The translations under genes were made by a program, and so were the position numbers. Below the pieces are notes generated by a model. The model made no database searches. It was not told the origin of the DNA and saw only the letters and a program-made list of their open reading frames with translations. Shown here piece after piece: positions 1 to 11,810 of a DNA stretch of 64,000 nucleotides. The stretch comes from Lumbricus rubellus (Eukaryota; Annelida; Clitellata; Crassiclitellata; Lumbricidae), in NCBI GenBank assembly GCA_945859605.1, contig OX243821.1:35504248-35568247 (forward strand). Direction: 5' to 3'. Within the stretch, counting starts at the first letter, position 1. Each line of letters opens with the position of its first letter.

Positions 1-1
1 T

Positions 2-1660
2 ATGAAAGAGAAAGCGAGAGCATTGCCAAAGCAGTTACGAGTCCCAGAATTTCAGAATGAAGTCACATTGGAAACGTTGAAGAAGGAACAGGCTGAGGAC
101 AGTTCATTGAAGAAATACTGGGAGTATTCTACACAGAAAGAAGCGACTGGAACGAACGATGACGATCGCATCGTACGCTTTGATGTGGAACGAGGACTGC
201 TGTATCGCAAGTTTCGATCACCACATCATAACTTCGGCGATGAAGTGAAACAGCTGGTAATTCCATCCAGGTTGAGAACCAGAGTAATGGAAATAGCCCA
301 TAGCTCAATTCTTGGAGGACACTTGGGCATTCACAAAACTCAAGAGAGAATTCTATCTCAATTCTTTTGGCCAGGATGCTACAGTGATGTCGGAAGATAC
401 TGTCGATCCTGCGATATTTGTCAAAGAACCTTGCCGAAGGGGCGAGTTCAGAAAGTGCCTTTGATCAAGATGCCGATAATTGACACGGTCTTTAAGAGAT
501 GCGTGGTCGACCTGATTGGACCACTTCCATGCTCAGAGCGAGGACACCGGTACATTCTAACATTGGTGGATTGTGCAAGCCGCTATCCTGAGTGTATCGC
601 GCTTAAGCAAATTGACACCTGTTCTGTTGCAGAAGCATTGCTTAGCATCTTTTCAAGGATGGGGGCACCATTGGAGCTGCTCTCGGATAATGGATCACAG
701 TTCACAGGAGCAATGATGAAGGAAGTAGGTCGACTTCTGTCGATAAAACAATTATTCAGCACTCCATATCACAGTCAAAACTGTGGATTGGTTGAGAGAT
801 ATAACGGAGTCATCAAACAAATGCTTCGAAAAATGTGTGCAGAGAAAGTGAAAGATTGGGATCGATACTTGGATCCGTTGATGTTCGCATATCGTGAGGT
901 CAGCAATGAAAGTACGGGATTCAGTCCGTTTGAGATGATTTACGGAAGACCTGTGCGAGGATCCATGGCTATTTTGAAGGAACTGTGGACTAAAGACATT
1001 GCCGAACCAGAGGAGAAGACGACTTACGAGTATGTTGTCGATCTGAGGAATCGTCTTCAAGAGACTTGTCACTTGGCGCAAGAAAATCTGCAAAGAGCCG
1101 CTGATAAATATAAGCGCAACTTTGACAAGCATGCCAAGCCTCGAAAGTTTGATCCAGGCGATAAAGTACTGCTACTGTTGCCTACAGAGAGCAACAAACT
1201 GCAAATGCAATGGAAAGGTCCATTTCCAGTACTGAAACGATTCGGAGAAGCTGATTATGTAATCCAGTTTTCTCACCGAGCAAAGACGTTCCATGCGAAC
1301 ATGCTTAAACGCTATCATGAGCGTCAACCAGAGACAGAGAACAGACCGAGCGAGGAAACCGTGAACGACGAAATGCAAGCTGTAGGAGCGGCTGTCGTCG
1401 TCGAAGAATTGTCGTATGCAGAGATGAGGATGACAGGTGAAGGAAATCTGCCACTCTTTGACAATCTGCAGAAAGAGGCCTACAAAGATGTGGAGATAGG
1501 CCATGATCTGTCAGAGGATCAGAAGAAGGAGGTCGAAAACCTCTTGGAAGAATTTCAAGACATCTTCAGTGATGTGCTAAGAAGAATCAAACTAGTCGGT
1601 CATCGGATTCAGCCTACGTTAAATGTCGCAGGGTTGAAGAGGCCATATCCTGTGCCATAG
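2..1660 (+). CDS. Pol fragment: integrase of Gmr1-like retrotransposon (partial)
   Basis: The frame encodes the C-terminal 552 residues of gag-pol. By comparison with copy 2 the frame continues upstream, so the first ATG is internal and not a start. The integrase zinc finger is H107, H111, C137, C140. The catalytic core is D170, D229 and E265, which is the D-58-D-35-E spacing of retroviral and gypsy integrases. A GPY/F-type module (WKGPF) lies near residue 405. The last ~45 residues match the linker and very start of a gypsy reverse transcriptase, ending RPYPVP before a TAG. Integrase inserts the element cDNA into host DNA, and here it precedes RT. Differences from copy 2 appear few, including one silent change. 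Activity is unlikely because RT and RNase H are gone. Confidence 0.88.
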   Translation: MKEKARALPKQLRVPEFQNEVTLETLKKEQAEDSSLKKYWEYSTQKEATGTNDDDRIVRFDVERGLLYRKFRSPHHNFGDEVKQLVIPSRLRTRVMEIAHSSILGGHLGIHKTQERILSQFFWPGCYSDVGRYCRSCDICQRTLPKGRVQKVPLIKMPIIDTVFKRCVVDLIGPLPCSERGHRYILTLVDCASRYPECIALKQIDTCSVAEALLSIFSRMGAPLELLSDNGSQFTGAMMKEVGRLLSIKQLFSTPYHSQNCGLVERYNGVIKQMLRKMCAEKVKDWDRYLDPLMFAYREVSNESTGFSPFEMIYGRPVRGSMAILKELWTKDIAEPEEKTTYEYVVDLRNRLQETCHLAQENLQRAADKYKRNFDKHAKPRKFDPGDKVLLLLPTESNKLQMQWKGPFPVLKRFGEADYVIQFSHRAKTFHANMLKRYHERQPETENRPSEETVNDEMQAVGAAVVVEELSYAEMRMTGEGNLPLFDNLQKEAYKDVEIGHDLSEDQKKEVENLLEEFQDIFSDVLRRIKLVGHRIQPTLNVAGLKRPYPVP

Positions 1661-1890
1661 GCTATGAGATAGAAGCTGGACAAGAAAGTCGAGGACTAGG
1701 TTAAGGGTGATAATGTTGTGAGTGAGTAAGTCGGATGGATCACCAGTCTTTGATCTATCAGCAAGGAGCCAATCCAGTCAATGGAAGACTAATGCGCTGG
1801 GCTTTAATTTTGCAGCCGTATTCCTTTACTATACGCTCAATTAAAGGGTCTGAAAATGTGGGGGCCGATTTTTTAAGCCGCCATCTGTAG
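1661..1890 (+). pseudogene. Collapsed reverse transcriptase / RNase H remnant
   Basis: Downstream of the first TAG the same frame still reads like the N-terminal RT segment (KLDKKVED, then DNVVSE), with TAG at 1658, 1670 and 1697 and TAA at 1727. From 1738 a different frame reads the end of a gypsy RNase H (DHQSLIY, RWALILQPY, ADFLSRHL) and stops at 1888-1890. The RT palm and the RNase H active-site region between them are missing. From usual family sizes I infer a loss of about 1.1-1.3 kb that also shifted frame. The same lesion is present in copies 2 and 3. Confidence 0.82.
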
Positions 1891-1983
1891 GCCTAAATAG
1901 GAATTAGGATAAGTAAACCTAGATATTAACAGGGTAATCGTTTTAGTTTTAGTTGTAAAGAAAAGCTAAGTTAGTTTTCTCTT

Positions 1984-1997
1984 AAGTGTGGGGCCAT
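1984..1997 (+). promoter_or_regulatory. Polypurine tract
   Basis: The G-rich segment AAGTGTGGGGCCAT directly abuts the TGTCA start of the 3' LTR. This is the expected position of the plus-strand primer for LTR element replication. It is identical in the other two copies. Confidence 0.6.
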
Positions 1998-2392
1998 TGT
2001 CACGAGTTGCCCTTGTTGATAGCATTGGGCCCTATGCAGTATATACCTATATTGTAACGTTATGTCGTATATAATAGAATTATGTGCTTAAATGACAGTT
2101 TGACAATAGTATATAGATATACCTATAATAATCTAGCTTATAGAATATATCGATGGTCGTCGATGGTCGTTGGGTCCAAAAGGTGTGTCGGGGTTAAGGG
2201 TCATCTGTCTGGAAGGCGGATAGGCCTACATAGGCAAGACAACGGACTGTCTGGGGGTCAGTCGTCGAAGGAGAGTCGTCGGAAGCTGTCGTCGGTCAGT
2301 CGTCAGTCATCAGTCGTCGGTCGGGGATGCGAAGTGGACAAGTGGGCATGCACGCTGAACTTTGCTGAAGGACGTTCGAGCGTAGGACAACG

Positions 2393-2479
2393 CACAACGG
2401 TGCAAGAAGGTGAATACTGGGCACAACGGTGTTACCAGGCGAATTCGGAGCACAACGGTGCTACTACAAGACGAGGACG
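2393..2479 (+). promoter_or_regulatory. 29-bp spaced CACAACGGTG triplet in LTR
   Basis: Three CACAACGGTG cores start at 2393, 2422 and 2451, so the spacing is exactly 29 bp while the sequence between them is not conserved. Conserved cores with diverged spacers in an LTR suggest transcription-factor sites. The factor is unknown, and every LTR in the window carries the block. Confidence 0.4.
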
Positions 2480-2555
2480 GGCTAGAAGGGCGGACGCTTT
2501 CCCGCCATTTCTCCGTCACTTTCCGCCACTTCTTCGCAACTTCTCTACCACGTGA

Positions 2556-2576
2556 CCACGTCTATGCTAGACGTGG
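2556..2576 (+). promoter_or_regulatory. Perfect hairpin next to GC-box-like motif in LTR
   Basis: CCACGTCTA, loop TGC, TAGACGTGG forms a perfect 9-bp stem. It overlaps a CACGT-rich region and runs into a GTGGGCGGTG box, which recurs near 2624. It could act in DNA (bHLH/KLF-like sites) or in RNA. Only the sequence symmetry is seen directly. Confidence 0.35.
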
Positions 2577-5500
2577 GCGGTGTCTGTGAGAGCGGAATCT
2601 TCTCCACCACTTCTACGACCGAGGTGGGCGGTGCCGGAAGGAACTGGCACTCCTCTACAAGACGCGACCAGCAGTCGTAGCTGGAACGCCAGCAGGACTG
2701 GAACTCTCGACGCTGGGTTCGAGAACGGACAAACGGACGACTTCAAAGCCAGACAACCAGACCAGTAAGCCGACCGAAGCCCTTCGCTGCGTAACAGGAC
2801 TTCTTCACACCTGCAGAAACTGTCTCCATGCGAACGGAAACGTGAGTGGGGGCGAAGTTTTGTTGGGGGGTCTGGGGGAGGGCACGACCATCGATTAGGG
2901 CGCTATAGGCGTAGCCTATTAACGATACTGTTTGCTCTATATGTATATGTTTTTTAGTTTAATTTCAGTTGTTTTTTTATCTGAATAATTTTCTAAACGA
3001 GTTCATGCTTTGTTTTCTAGTATTTCGATGACAGTATTCTAGACACCCTTTCCTTAATAGGCTAGGGCTAACTCGCCATTAAAGATAATTCATGACAACC
3101 AGCCGGTTCGAAGAAGCCCATGCAATGGAAAAGAAATTTAATAATAATAATAATAATATTAAATATTAATTTGCTGCTGAATACTTTAGGCGGCACACGA
3201 AGTTAGGTTTTTCGCGCAGGCCGGGTCGGTCCCTACCCAGGACCGTCTTCCCTGAGCGCTGCCTAGGGTATTCTACTGATGACCAGCCGGTTCGAAGAAG
3301 CCCATGCAATGGAAAAGAATTTTAATAATAATATAATAATAATATTAAATATTAATTTGCTGCTGAATACTTTAGGCGGCACACGAAGTTAGGTTTTTCG
3401 CGCAGGCCGGGTCGGTCCCTACCCAGGACCGTCTTCCCTGAGCGCTGCCTAGGGTATTCTACTGATGACCAGCCGGTTCGAAGAAGCCCATGCAATGGAA
3501 AAGAAATTTAATAATAATAATAATAATATTAAATATTAATTTGCTGCTGAATACTTTAGGCGGCACACGAAGTTAGGTTTTTCGCGCAGGCCGGGTCGGT
3601 CCCTACCCAGGACCGTCTTCCCTGAGCGCTGCCTAGGGTATTCTACTGATGACCAGCCGGTTCGAAGAAGCCCATGCAATGGAAAAGAAATTTAATAATA
3701 ATAATAATAATATTAAATATTAATTTGCTGCTGAATACTTTAGGCGGCACACGAAGTTAGGTTTTTCGCGCAGGCCGGGTCGGTCCCTACCCAGGACCGT
3801 CTTCCCTGAGCGCTGCCTAGGGTATTCTACTGATGACCAGCCGGTTCGAAGAAGCCCATGCAATGGAAAAGAAATTTAATAATAATAATAATAATATTAA
3901 ATATTAATTTGCTGCTGAATACTTTAGGCGGCACACGAAGTTAGGTTTTTCGCGCAGGCCGGGTCGGTCCCTACCCAGGACCGTCTTCCCTGAGCGCTGC
4001 CTAGGGTATTCTACTGATGACCAGCCGGTTCGAAGAAGCCCATGCAATGGAAAAGAAATTTAATAATAATAATAATAATATTAAATATTAATTTGCTGCT
4101 GAATACTTTAGGCGGCACACGAAGTTAGGTTTTTCGCGCAGGCCGGGTCGGTCCCTACCCAGGACCGTCTTCCCTGAGCGCTGCCTAGGGTATTCTACTG
4201 ATGACCAGCCGGTTCGAAGAAGCCCATGCAATGGAAAAAAAATTTAATAATAATAATAATAATATTAAAAATTAATTTGCTGCTGAATACTTTTGGCGGC
4301 ACACGAAGTTAGGTTTTTCGCGCAGGCCGGGTCGGTCCTTACCCAGGACCGTCTTCCCTGAGCGCTGCCTAGGGTATTCTACTGATGACCAGCCGGTTCG
4401 AAGAAGCCCATGCTTTAATAATAATAATAATAATATTAAATATTAATTTGCTGCTGAATACTTTAGGCGGCACACGAAGTTAGGTTTTTCGCGCAGGCCG
4501 GGTCGGTCCCTACCCAGGACCGTCTTCCCTGAGCGCTGCCTAGGGTATTCTACTGATGACCAGCCGGTTCGAAGAAGCCCATGCAATGGAAAAGAAATTT
4601 AATAATAATAATAATAATATTAAATATTAATTTGCTGCTGAATACTTTAGGCGGCACACGAAGTTAGGTTTTTCGCGCAGGCCGGGTCGGTCCCTACCCA
4701 GGACCGTCTTCCCTGAGCGCTGCCTAGGGTATTCTACTGATGACCAGCCGGTTCGAAGAAGCCCATGCAGAGGAAAAGAAATTTAATAATAATAATAATA
4801 ATATTAAATATTAATTTGCTGCTGAATACTTTAGGCGGCACACGAAGTTAGGTTTTTCGCGCAGGCCGGGTCGGTCCCTACCCAGGACCGTCTTCCCTGA
4901 GCGCTGCCTAGGGTATTCTACTGATGACCAGCCGGTTCGAAGAAGCCCATGCAATGGAAAAGAAATTTAATAATAATAATAATAATATTAAATATTAATT
5001 TGCTGCTGAATACTTTAGGCGGCACACGAAGTTAGGTTTTTCGCGCAGGCCGGGTCGGTCCCTACCCAGGACCGTCTTCTCTGAGCGCTGCCTAGGGTAT
5101 TCTACTGATGACCAGCCGGTTCGAAGAAGCCCATGCAATGGAAAAGAAATTTAATAATAATAATAATAATATTAAATATTAATTTGCTGCTGAATACTTT
5201 AGGCGGCACACGAAGTTAGGTTTTTCGCGCAGACCCGGTCGGTCCCTACCCAGGACCGTCTTCCCTGAGCGCTGCCTAGGGTATTCTACTGATGACCAGC
5301 CGGTTCGAAGAAGCCCATGCAATGGAAAAGAAATTTAATAATAATAATAATAATATTAAATATTAATTTGCTGCTGAATACTTTAGGCGGCACACGAAGT
5401 TAGGTTTTTCGCGCAGGCCGGGTCGGTCCCTACCCAGGACCGTCTTCCCTGAGCGCTGCCTAGGGTATTGTACTGATGACCAGCCGGTTCGAAGAAGCCC

Positions 5501-8500
5501 ATGCAATGGAAAAGAAATTTAATAATAATAATAATAATAATATTAAATATTAATTTGCTGCTGAAAACTTTAGGCGGCACACGAAGTTAGGTTTTTCGCG
5601 CAGGCCGGGTCGGTCCCTACCCAGGACCGTCTTCCCTGAGCGCTGCCTAGGGTATTCTACTGATGACCAGCCGGTTCGAAGAAGCCCATGCAATAGAAAA
5701 GAAATTTAATAATAATAATAATAATATTAAATATTAATTTGCTGCTGAATACTTTTGGCAGCACACGAAGTTAGGTTTTTCGCGCAGGCCGGGTCGGTCC
5801 CTACCCAGGACCGTCTTCCCTGAGCGCTGCCTAGGGTATTCTACTGATGACCAGCCGGTTCGAAGAAGCCCATGCAATGGAAAAGAAATTTAATAATAAT
5901 AATAATAATATTAAATATTAATTTGCTGCTGAATACTTTAGGCGGCACACGAAGTTAGGTTTTTCGCGCAGGCCGGGTCGGTCCCTACCCAGGACCGTCT
6001 TCCCTGAGCGCTGCCTAGGGTATTCTACTGATGACCAGCCGGTTCGAAGAAGCCCATGCAATGGAAAAGAAATTTAATAATAATAATAATAATATTAAAT
6101 ATTAATTTGCTGCTGAATACTTTAGGCGGCACACGAAGTTAGGTTTTTCGCGCAGGCCGGGTCGGTCCCTACCCAGGACCGTCTTCCCTGAGCGCTGCCT
6201 AGGGTATTCTACTGATGACCAGCCGGTTCGAAGAAGCCCATGCAATGGAAAAGAAATTTAATAATAATAATAATAATATTAAATATTAATTTGCTGCTGA
6301 ATACTTTAGGCGGCACACGAAGTTAGGTTTTTCGCGCAGGCCGGGTCGGTCCCTACCCAGGACCGTCTTCCCTGAGCGCTGCCTAGGGTATTCTACTGAT
6401 GACCAGCCGGTTCGAAGAAGCCCATGCAATGAAAAAGAAATTTAATAATAATAATAATAATATTAAATATTAATTTGCTGCTGAATACTTTAGGCGGCAC
6501 ACGAAGTTAGGTTTTTCGCGCAGGCCGGGTCGGTCCCTACCCAGGACCGTCTTCCCTGAGCGCTGCCTATACCCAGGACCGTCTTCCCTGAGCGCTGCCT
6601 AGGGTATTCTACTGATGACCAGCCGGTTCGAAGAAGCCCATGCAATGGAAAAGAAATTTAATAATAATAATAATAATATTAAATATTAATTTGCTGCTGA
6701 ATACTTTAGGCGGCACACGAAGTTAGGTTTTTCGCGCAGGCCGGGTCGGTCCCTACCCAGGACCGTCTTCCCTGAGCGCTGCCTAGGGTATTCTACTGAT
6801 GACCAGCCGGTTCGAAGAAGCCCATGCAATGGAAAAAAAATTTAATAATAATAATAATAATATTAAATATTAATTTGCTGCTGAATACTTTAGGCGGCAC
6901 ACGAAGTTAGGTTTTTCGCGCAGGCCGGGTCGGTCCCTACCCAGGACCGTCTTCCCTGAGCGCTGCCTAGGGTATTCTACTGATGACCAGCCGGTTCGAA
7001 GAAGCCCATGCAATGGAAAAGAAATTTAATAATAATAATAATAATATTAAATATTAATTTGCTGCTGAATACTTTAGGCGGCACACGAAGTTAGGTTTTT
7101 CGCGCAGGCCGGGTCGGTCCCTACCCAGGACCGTCTTCCCTGAGCGCTGCCTAGGGTATTCTACTGATGACCAGCCGGTTCGAAGAAGCACATGCAATGG
7201 AAAAGAAATTTAATAATAATAATAATAATATTAAATATTAATTTGCTGCTGAATACTTTTGGCAGCACACGAAGTTAGGTTTTTCGCGCAGGCCGGGTCG
7301 GTCCCTACCCAGGACCGTCTTCCCTGAGCGCTGCCTAAGGTATTCTACTGATGACCAGCCGGTTCGAAGAAGCCCATGCAATGGAAAAGAAATTTAATAA
7401 TAATAATAATATTATTAATTATTAATTTGCTGCTGAATACTTTAGGCGGCACACGAAGTTAGGTTTTTCGCGCAGGCCGGGTCGGTCCCTACCCAGGACC
7501 GTCTTCCCTGAGCGCTGCCTAGGGTATTCTACTGATGACCAGCCGGTTCGAAGAAGCCCATGCAATGGAAAAGAAATTTAATAATAATAATAATAATATT
7601 AAATATTAATTTGCTGCTGAATACTTTAGGCGGCACACGAAGTTAGGTTTTTCGCGCAGGCCGGGTCGGTCCCTACCCAGGACCGTCTTCCCTGAGCGCT
7701 GCCTAGGGTATTCTACTGATGACCAGCCGGTTCGAAGAAGCCCATGCAATGGAAAAGAAATTTAATAATAATAATATTAATATTAAATATTAATTTGCTG
7801 CTGAATACTTTAGGCGGCACACGAAGTTAGGTTTTTCGCGCAGGCCGGGTCGGTCCCTACCCAGGACCGTCTTCCCTGAGCGCTGCCTAGGGTATTCTAC
7901 TGATGACCAGCCGGTTCGAAGAAGCCCATGCAATGGAAAAGAAATTTAATAATAATAATATTAATATTAAATATTAATTTGCTGCTGAATACTTTAGGCG
8001 GCACACGAAGTTAGGTTTTTCGCGCAGGCCGGGTCGGTCCCTACCCAGGACCGTCTTCCCTGAGCGCTGCCTAGGGTATTCTACTGATGACCAGCCGGTT
8101 CGAAGAAGCCCATGCAATGGAAAAGAAATTTAATAATAATAATATTAATATTAAATATTAATTTGCTGCTGAATACTTTAGGCGGCACACGAAGTTAGGT
8201 TTTTCGCGCAGGCCGGGTCGGTCCCTACCCAGGACCGTCTTCCCTGAGCGCTGCCTAGGGTATTCTACTGATGACCAGCCGGTTCGAAGAAGCCCATGCA
8301 ATGGAAAAGAAATTTAATAATAATAATAATAATATTAAATAATAATTTGCTGCTGAATACTTTAGGCGGCACACGAAGTTAGGTTTTTCGCGCAGGCCGG
8401 GTCGGTCCCTACCCAGGACCGTCTTCCCTGAGCGCTGCCTCTACCCAGGACCGTCTTCCTTGAGCGCTGCCTAGGGTTTTCTACTGATGACCAGCCGGTT

Positions 8501-9896
8501 CGAAGAAGCCCATGCAATGGAAAAGAAATTTAATAATAATAATAATAATATTAAATATTAATTTGCTGCTGAATACTTTAGGCGGCACACGAAGTTAGGT
8601 TTTTCGCGCAGGCCGGGTCGGTCCCTACCCAGGACCGTCTTCCCTGAGCGCTGCCTAGGGTATTCTACTGATGACCAGCCGGTTCGAAGAAGCCCATGCA
8701 ATGGAAAAAAAATTTAATAATAATAATAATAATATTAAATATTAATTTGCTGCTGAATACTTTAGGCGGCACACGAAGTTAGGTTTTTCGCGCAGGCCGG
8801 GTCGGTCCCTACCCAGGACCGTCTTCCCTGAGCGCTGCCTCTACCCAGGACCGTCTTCCTTGAGCGCTGCCTAGGGTTTTCTACTGATGACCAGCCGGTT
8901 CGAAGAAGCCCATGCAATGGAAAAGAAATTTAATAATAATAATAATAATATTAAATATTAATTTGCTGCTGAATACTTTAGGCGGCACACGAAGTTAGGT
9001 TTTTCGCGCAGGCCGGGTCGGTCCCTACCCAGGACCGTCTTCCCTGAGCGCTGCCTAGGGTATTCTACTGATGACCAGCCGGTTCGAAGAAGCCCATGCA
9101 ATGGAAAAAAAATTTAATAATAATAATAATAATATTAAATATTAATTTGCTGATGAATACTTTAGGCGGCACACGAAGTTAGGTTTTTCGCGCAGGCCGG
9201 GTCGGTCCCTACCCAGGACCGTCTTCCCTGAGCGCTGCCTAGGGTATTCTACTGATGACCAGCCGGTTCAAAGAAGCCCATGCAATGGAAAAGAAATTTA
9301 ATAATAATAATAATAATATTAAATATTAATTTGCTGCTGAATACTTTAGGCGGCACACGAAGTTAGGTTTTTCGCGCAGGCCGGGTCGGTCCCTACCCAG
9401 GACCGTCTTCCCTGAGCGCTGCCTAGGGTATTCTACTGATGACCAGCCGGTTCGAAGAAGCCCATGCAATGGAAAAGAAATTTAATAATAATAATAATAA
9501 TATTAAATATTAATTTGCTGCTGAATACTTTAGGCGGCACACGAAGTTAGGTTTTTCGCGCAGGCCGGGTCGGTCCCTACCCAGGACCGTCTTCCCTGAG
9601 CGCTGCCTAGGGTATTCTACTGATGACCAGCCGGTTCGAAGAAGCCCATGCAATGGAAAAGAAATTTAATAATAATAATAATAATATTAAATATTAATTT
9701 GCTGCTGAATACTTTAGGCGGCACACGAAGTTAGGTTTTTCGCGCAGGCCGGGTCGGTCCCTACCCAGGACCGTCTTCCCTGAGCGCTGCCTAGGGTATT
9801 CTACTGATGACCAGCCGGTTCGAAGAAGCCCATGCAATGGAAAAGAAATTTAATAATAATAATAATAATATTAAATATTAATTTGCTGCTGAATAC

Positions 9897-11810
9897 TTTT
9901 GGCAGCACACGAAGTTAGGTTTTTCGCGCAGGCCGGGTCGGTCCCTACCCAGGACCGTCTTCCCTGAGCGCTGCCTAGGGTATTCTACTGATGACCAGCC
10001 GGTTCGAAGAAGCCCATGCTTTAATAATAATAATAATAATATTAAATATTAATTTGCTGCTGAATACTTTAGGCGGCACACGAAGTTAGGTTTTTCGCGC
10101 AGGCCGGGTCGGTCCCTACCCAGGACCGTCTTCCCTGAGCGCTGCCTAGGGTATTCTACTGATGACCAGCCGGTTCGAAGAAGCCCATGCAATGGAAAAG
10201 AAATTTAATAATAATAATAATAATATTAAATATTAATTTGCTGCTGAATACTTTAGGCGGCACACGAAGTTAGGTTTTTCGCGCAGGCCGGGTCGGTCCC
10301 TACCCAGGACCGTCTTCCCTGAGCGCTGCCTATGGTATTCTACTGATGACCAGCCGGTTCGAAGAAGCCCATGCAATGGAAAAGAAATTTAATAATAATA
10401 ATAATAATATTAAATATTAATTTGCTGCTGAATACTTTAGGCGGCACACGAAGTTAGGTTTTTCGCGCAGGCCGGGTCGGTCCCTACCCAGGACCGTCTT
10501 CCCTGAGCGCTGCCTAGGGTATTCTACTGATGACCAGCCGGTTCAAAGAAGCCCATGCAATGGAAAAGAAATTTAATAATAATAATAATAATATTAAATA
10601 TTAATTTGCTGCTGAATACTTTAGGCGGCACACGAAGTTAGGTTTTTCGCGCAGGCCGGGTCGGTCCCTACCCAGGACCGTCTTCCCTGAGCGCTGCCTA
10701 GGGTATTCTACTGATGACCAGCCGGTTCGAAGAAGCCCATGCAATGGAAAAGAAATTTAATAATAATAATAATAATATTAAATATTAATTTGCTGCTGAA
10801 TACTTTAGGCGGCACACGAAGTTAGGTTTTTCGCGCAGGCCGGGTCGGTCCCTACCCAGGACCGTCTTCCCTGAGCGCTGCCTAGGGTATTCTACTGATG
10901 ACCAGCCGGTTCGAAGAAGCCCATGCAATGGAAAAGAAATTTAATAATAATAATAATAATATTAAATATTAATTTGCTGCTGAATACTTTAGGCGGCACA
11001 CGAAGTTAGGTTTTTCGCGCAGGCCGGGTCGGTCCCTACCCAGGACCGTCTTCCCTGAGCGCTGCCTAGGGTATTCTACTGATGACCAGCCGGTTCGAAG
11101 AAGCCCATGCAATGGAAAAGAAATTTAATAATAATAATAATAATATTAAATATTAATTTGCTGCTGAATACTTTTGGCAGCACACGAAGTTAGGTTTTTC
11201 GCGCAGGCCGGGTCGGTCCCTACCCAGGACCGTCTTCCCTGAGCGCTGCCTAGGGTATTCTACTGATGACCAGCCGGTTCGAAGAAGCCCATGCTTTAAT
11301 AATAATAATAATAATATTAAATATTAATTTGCTGCTGAATACTTTAGGCGGCACACGAAGTTAGGTTTTTCGCGCAGGCCGGGTCGGTCCCTACCCAGGA
11401 CCGTCTTCCCTGAGCGCTGCCTAGGGTATTCTACTGATGACCAGCCGGTTCGAAGAAGCCCATGCAATGGAAAAGAAATTTAATAATAATAATAATAATA
11501 TTAAATATTAATTTGCTGCTGAATACTTTAGGCGGCACACGAAGTTAGGTTTTTCGCGCAGGCCGGGTCGGTCCCTACCCAGGACCGTCTTCCCTGAGCG
11601 CTGCCTATGGTATTCTACTGATGACCAGCCGGTTCGAAGAAGCCCATGCAATGGAAAAGAAATTTAATAATAATAATAATAATATTAAATATTAATTTGC
11701 TGCTGAATACTTTAGGCGGCACACGAAGTTAGGTTTTTCGCGCAGGCCGGGTCGGTCCCTACCCAGGACCGTCTTCCCTGAGCGCTGCCTAGGGTATTCT
11801 ACTGATGACC
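9897..11810 (+). repeat. Higher-order repeat of about 1275 bp (7 monomers)
   Basis: Three marker variants recur in the same order one unit apart: CTTTTGGCAGC at 9897 and 11172, the 13-bp deletion CATGCTTTAAT at 10017 and 11292, and CCTATGG near 10331 and 11605. A variant at about 10541 (GGTTCAAAG) is not repeated at 11816, so the shared block ends before there. Confidence 0.75.

Larger units (their letters stand above)
1..3097 (+). mobile_element. Gmr1-like Ty3/gypsy LTR retrotransposon, copy 1 (3' part)
   Basis: This is the 3' portion of an LTR retrotransposon whose 5' half lies outside the window. In order it holds the integrase half of gag-pol, a remnant of reverse transcriptase and RNase H, a short non-coding stretch with a G-rich polypurine tract, and a 1100-bp 3' LTR. 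The base after the LTR starts ACCAG of the satellite. This is the reverse complement of the CTGGT target duplication flanking the two minus-strand copies, so all three occupy the same satellite position. Unlike copies 2 and 3, this 3' LTR has no MITE. Integrase before reverse transcriptase is the Gmr1-type order, which is established family knowledge. Confidence 0.9.
1998..3097 (+). repeat. 3' LTR of copy 1
   Basis: A 1100-bp long terminal repeat bounded by TGTCA...TGACA. It contains three copies of CACAACGGTG at exact 29-bp spacing (2393, 2422, 2451), a GTCGTC-rich block (about 2265-2330), two GTGGGCGGTG boxes, and an ATTAAA near the 3' end that could serve as a polyadenylation signal. At two positions that distinguish 5' from 3' LTRs in copies 2 and 3 it carries the 3'-type base. 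Short open frames here are not supported as genes. Confidence 0.92.

Noticed and set aside
1658..1729. Programmed read-through of the three TAG codons in the RT stub
   Set aside because: Read-through would still meet a TAA and a frame-shifting deletion that removes the RT palm, so no polymerase could result.
3283..3300. CENP-B box in the monomer (GTTCGAAGAAGCCCATG)
   Set aside because: TTCG, the A and one C fit the consensus, but the essential GGG is replaced by CAT, so a functional box is not supported.
3290..3305. Pol III B box (GGTTCGAAGAAGCC) suggesting a tRNA-derived satellite
   Set aside because: The T-stem does not pair and no A box stands at a suitable distance, so the match may be coincidence.
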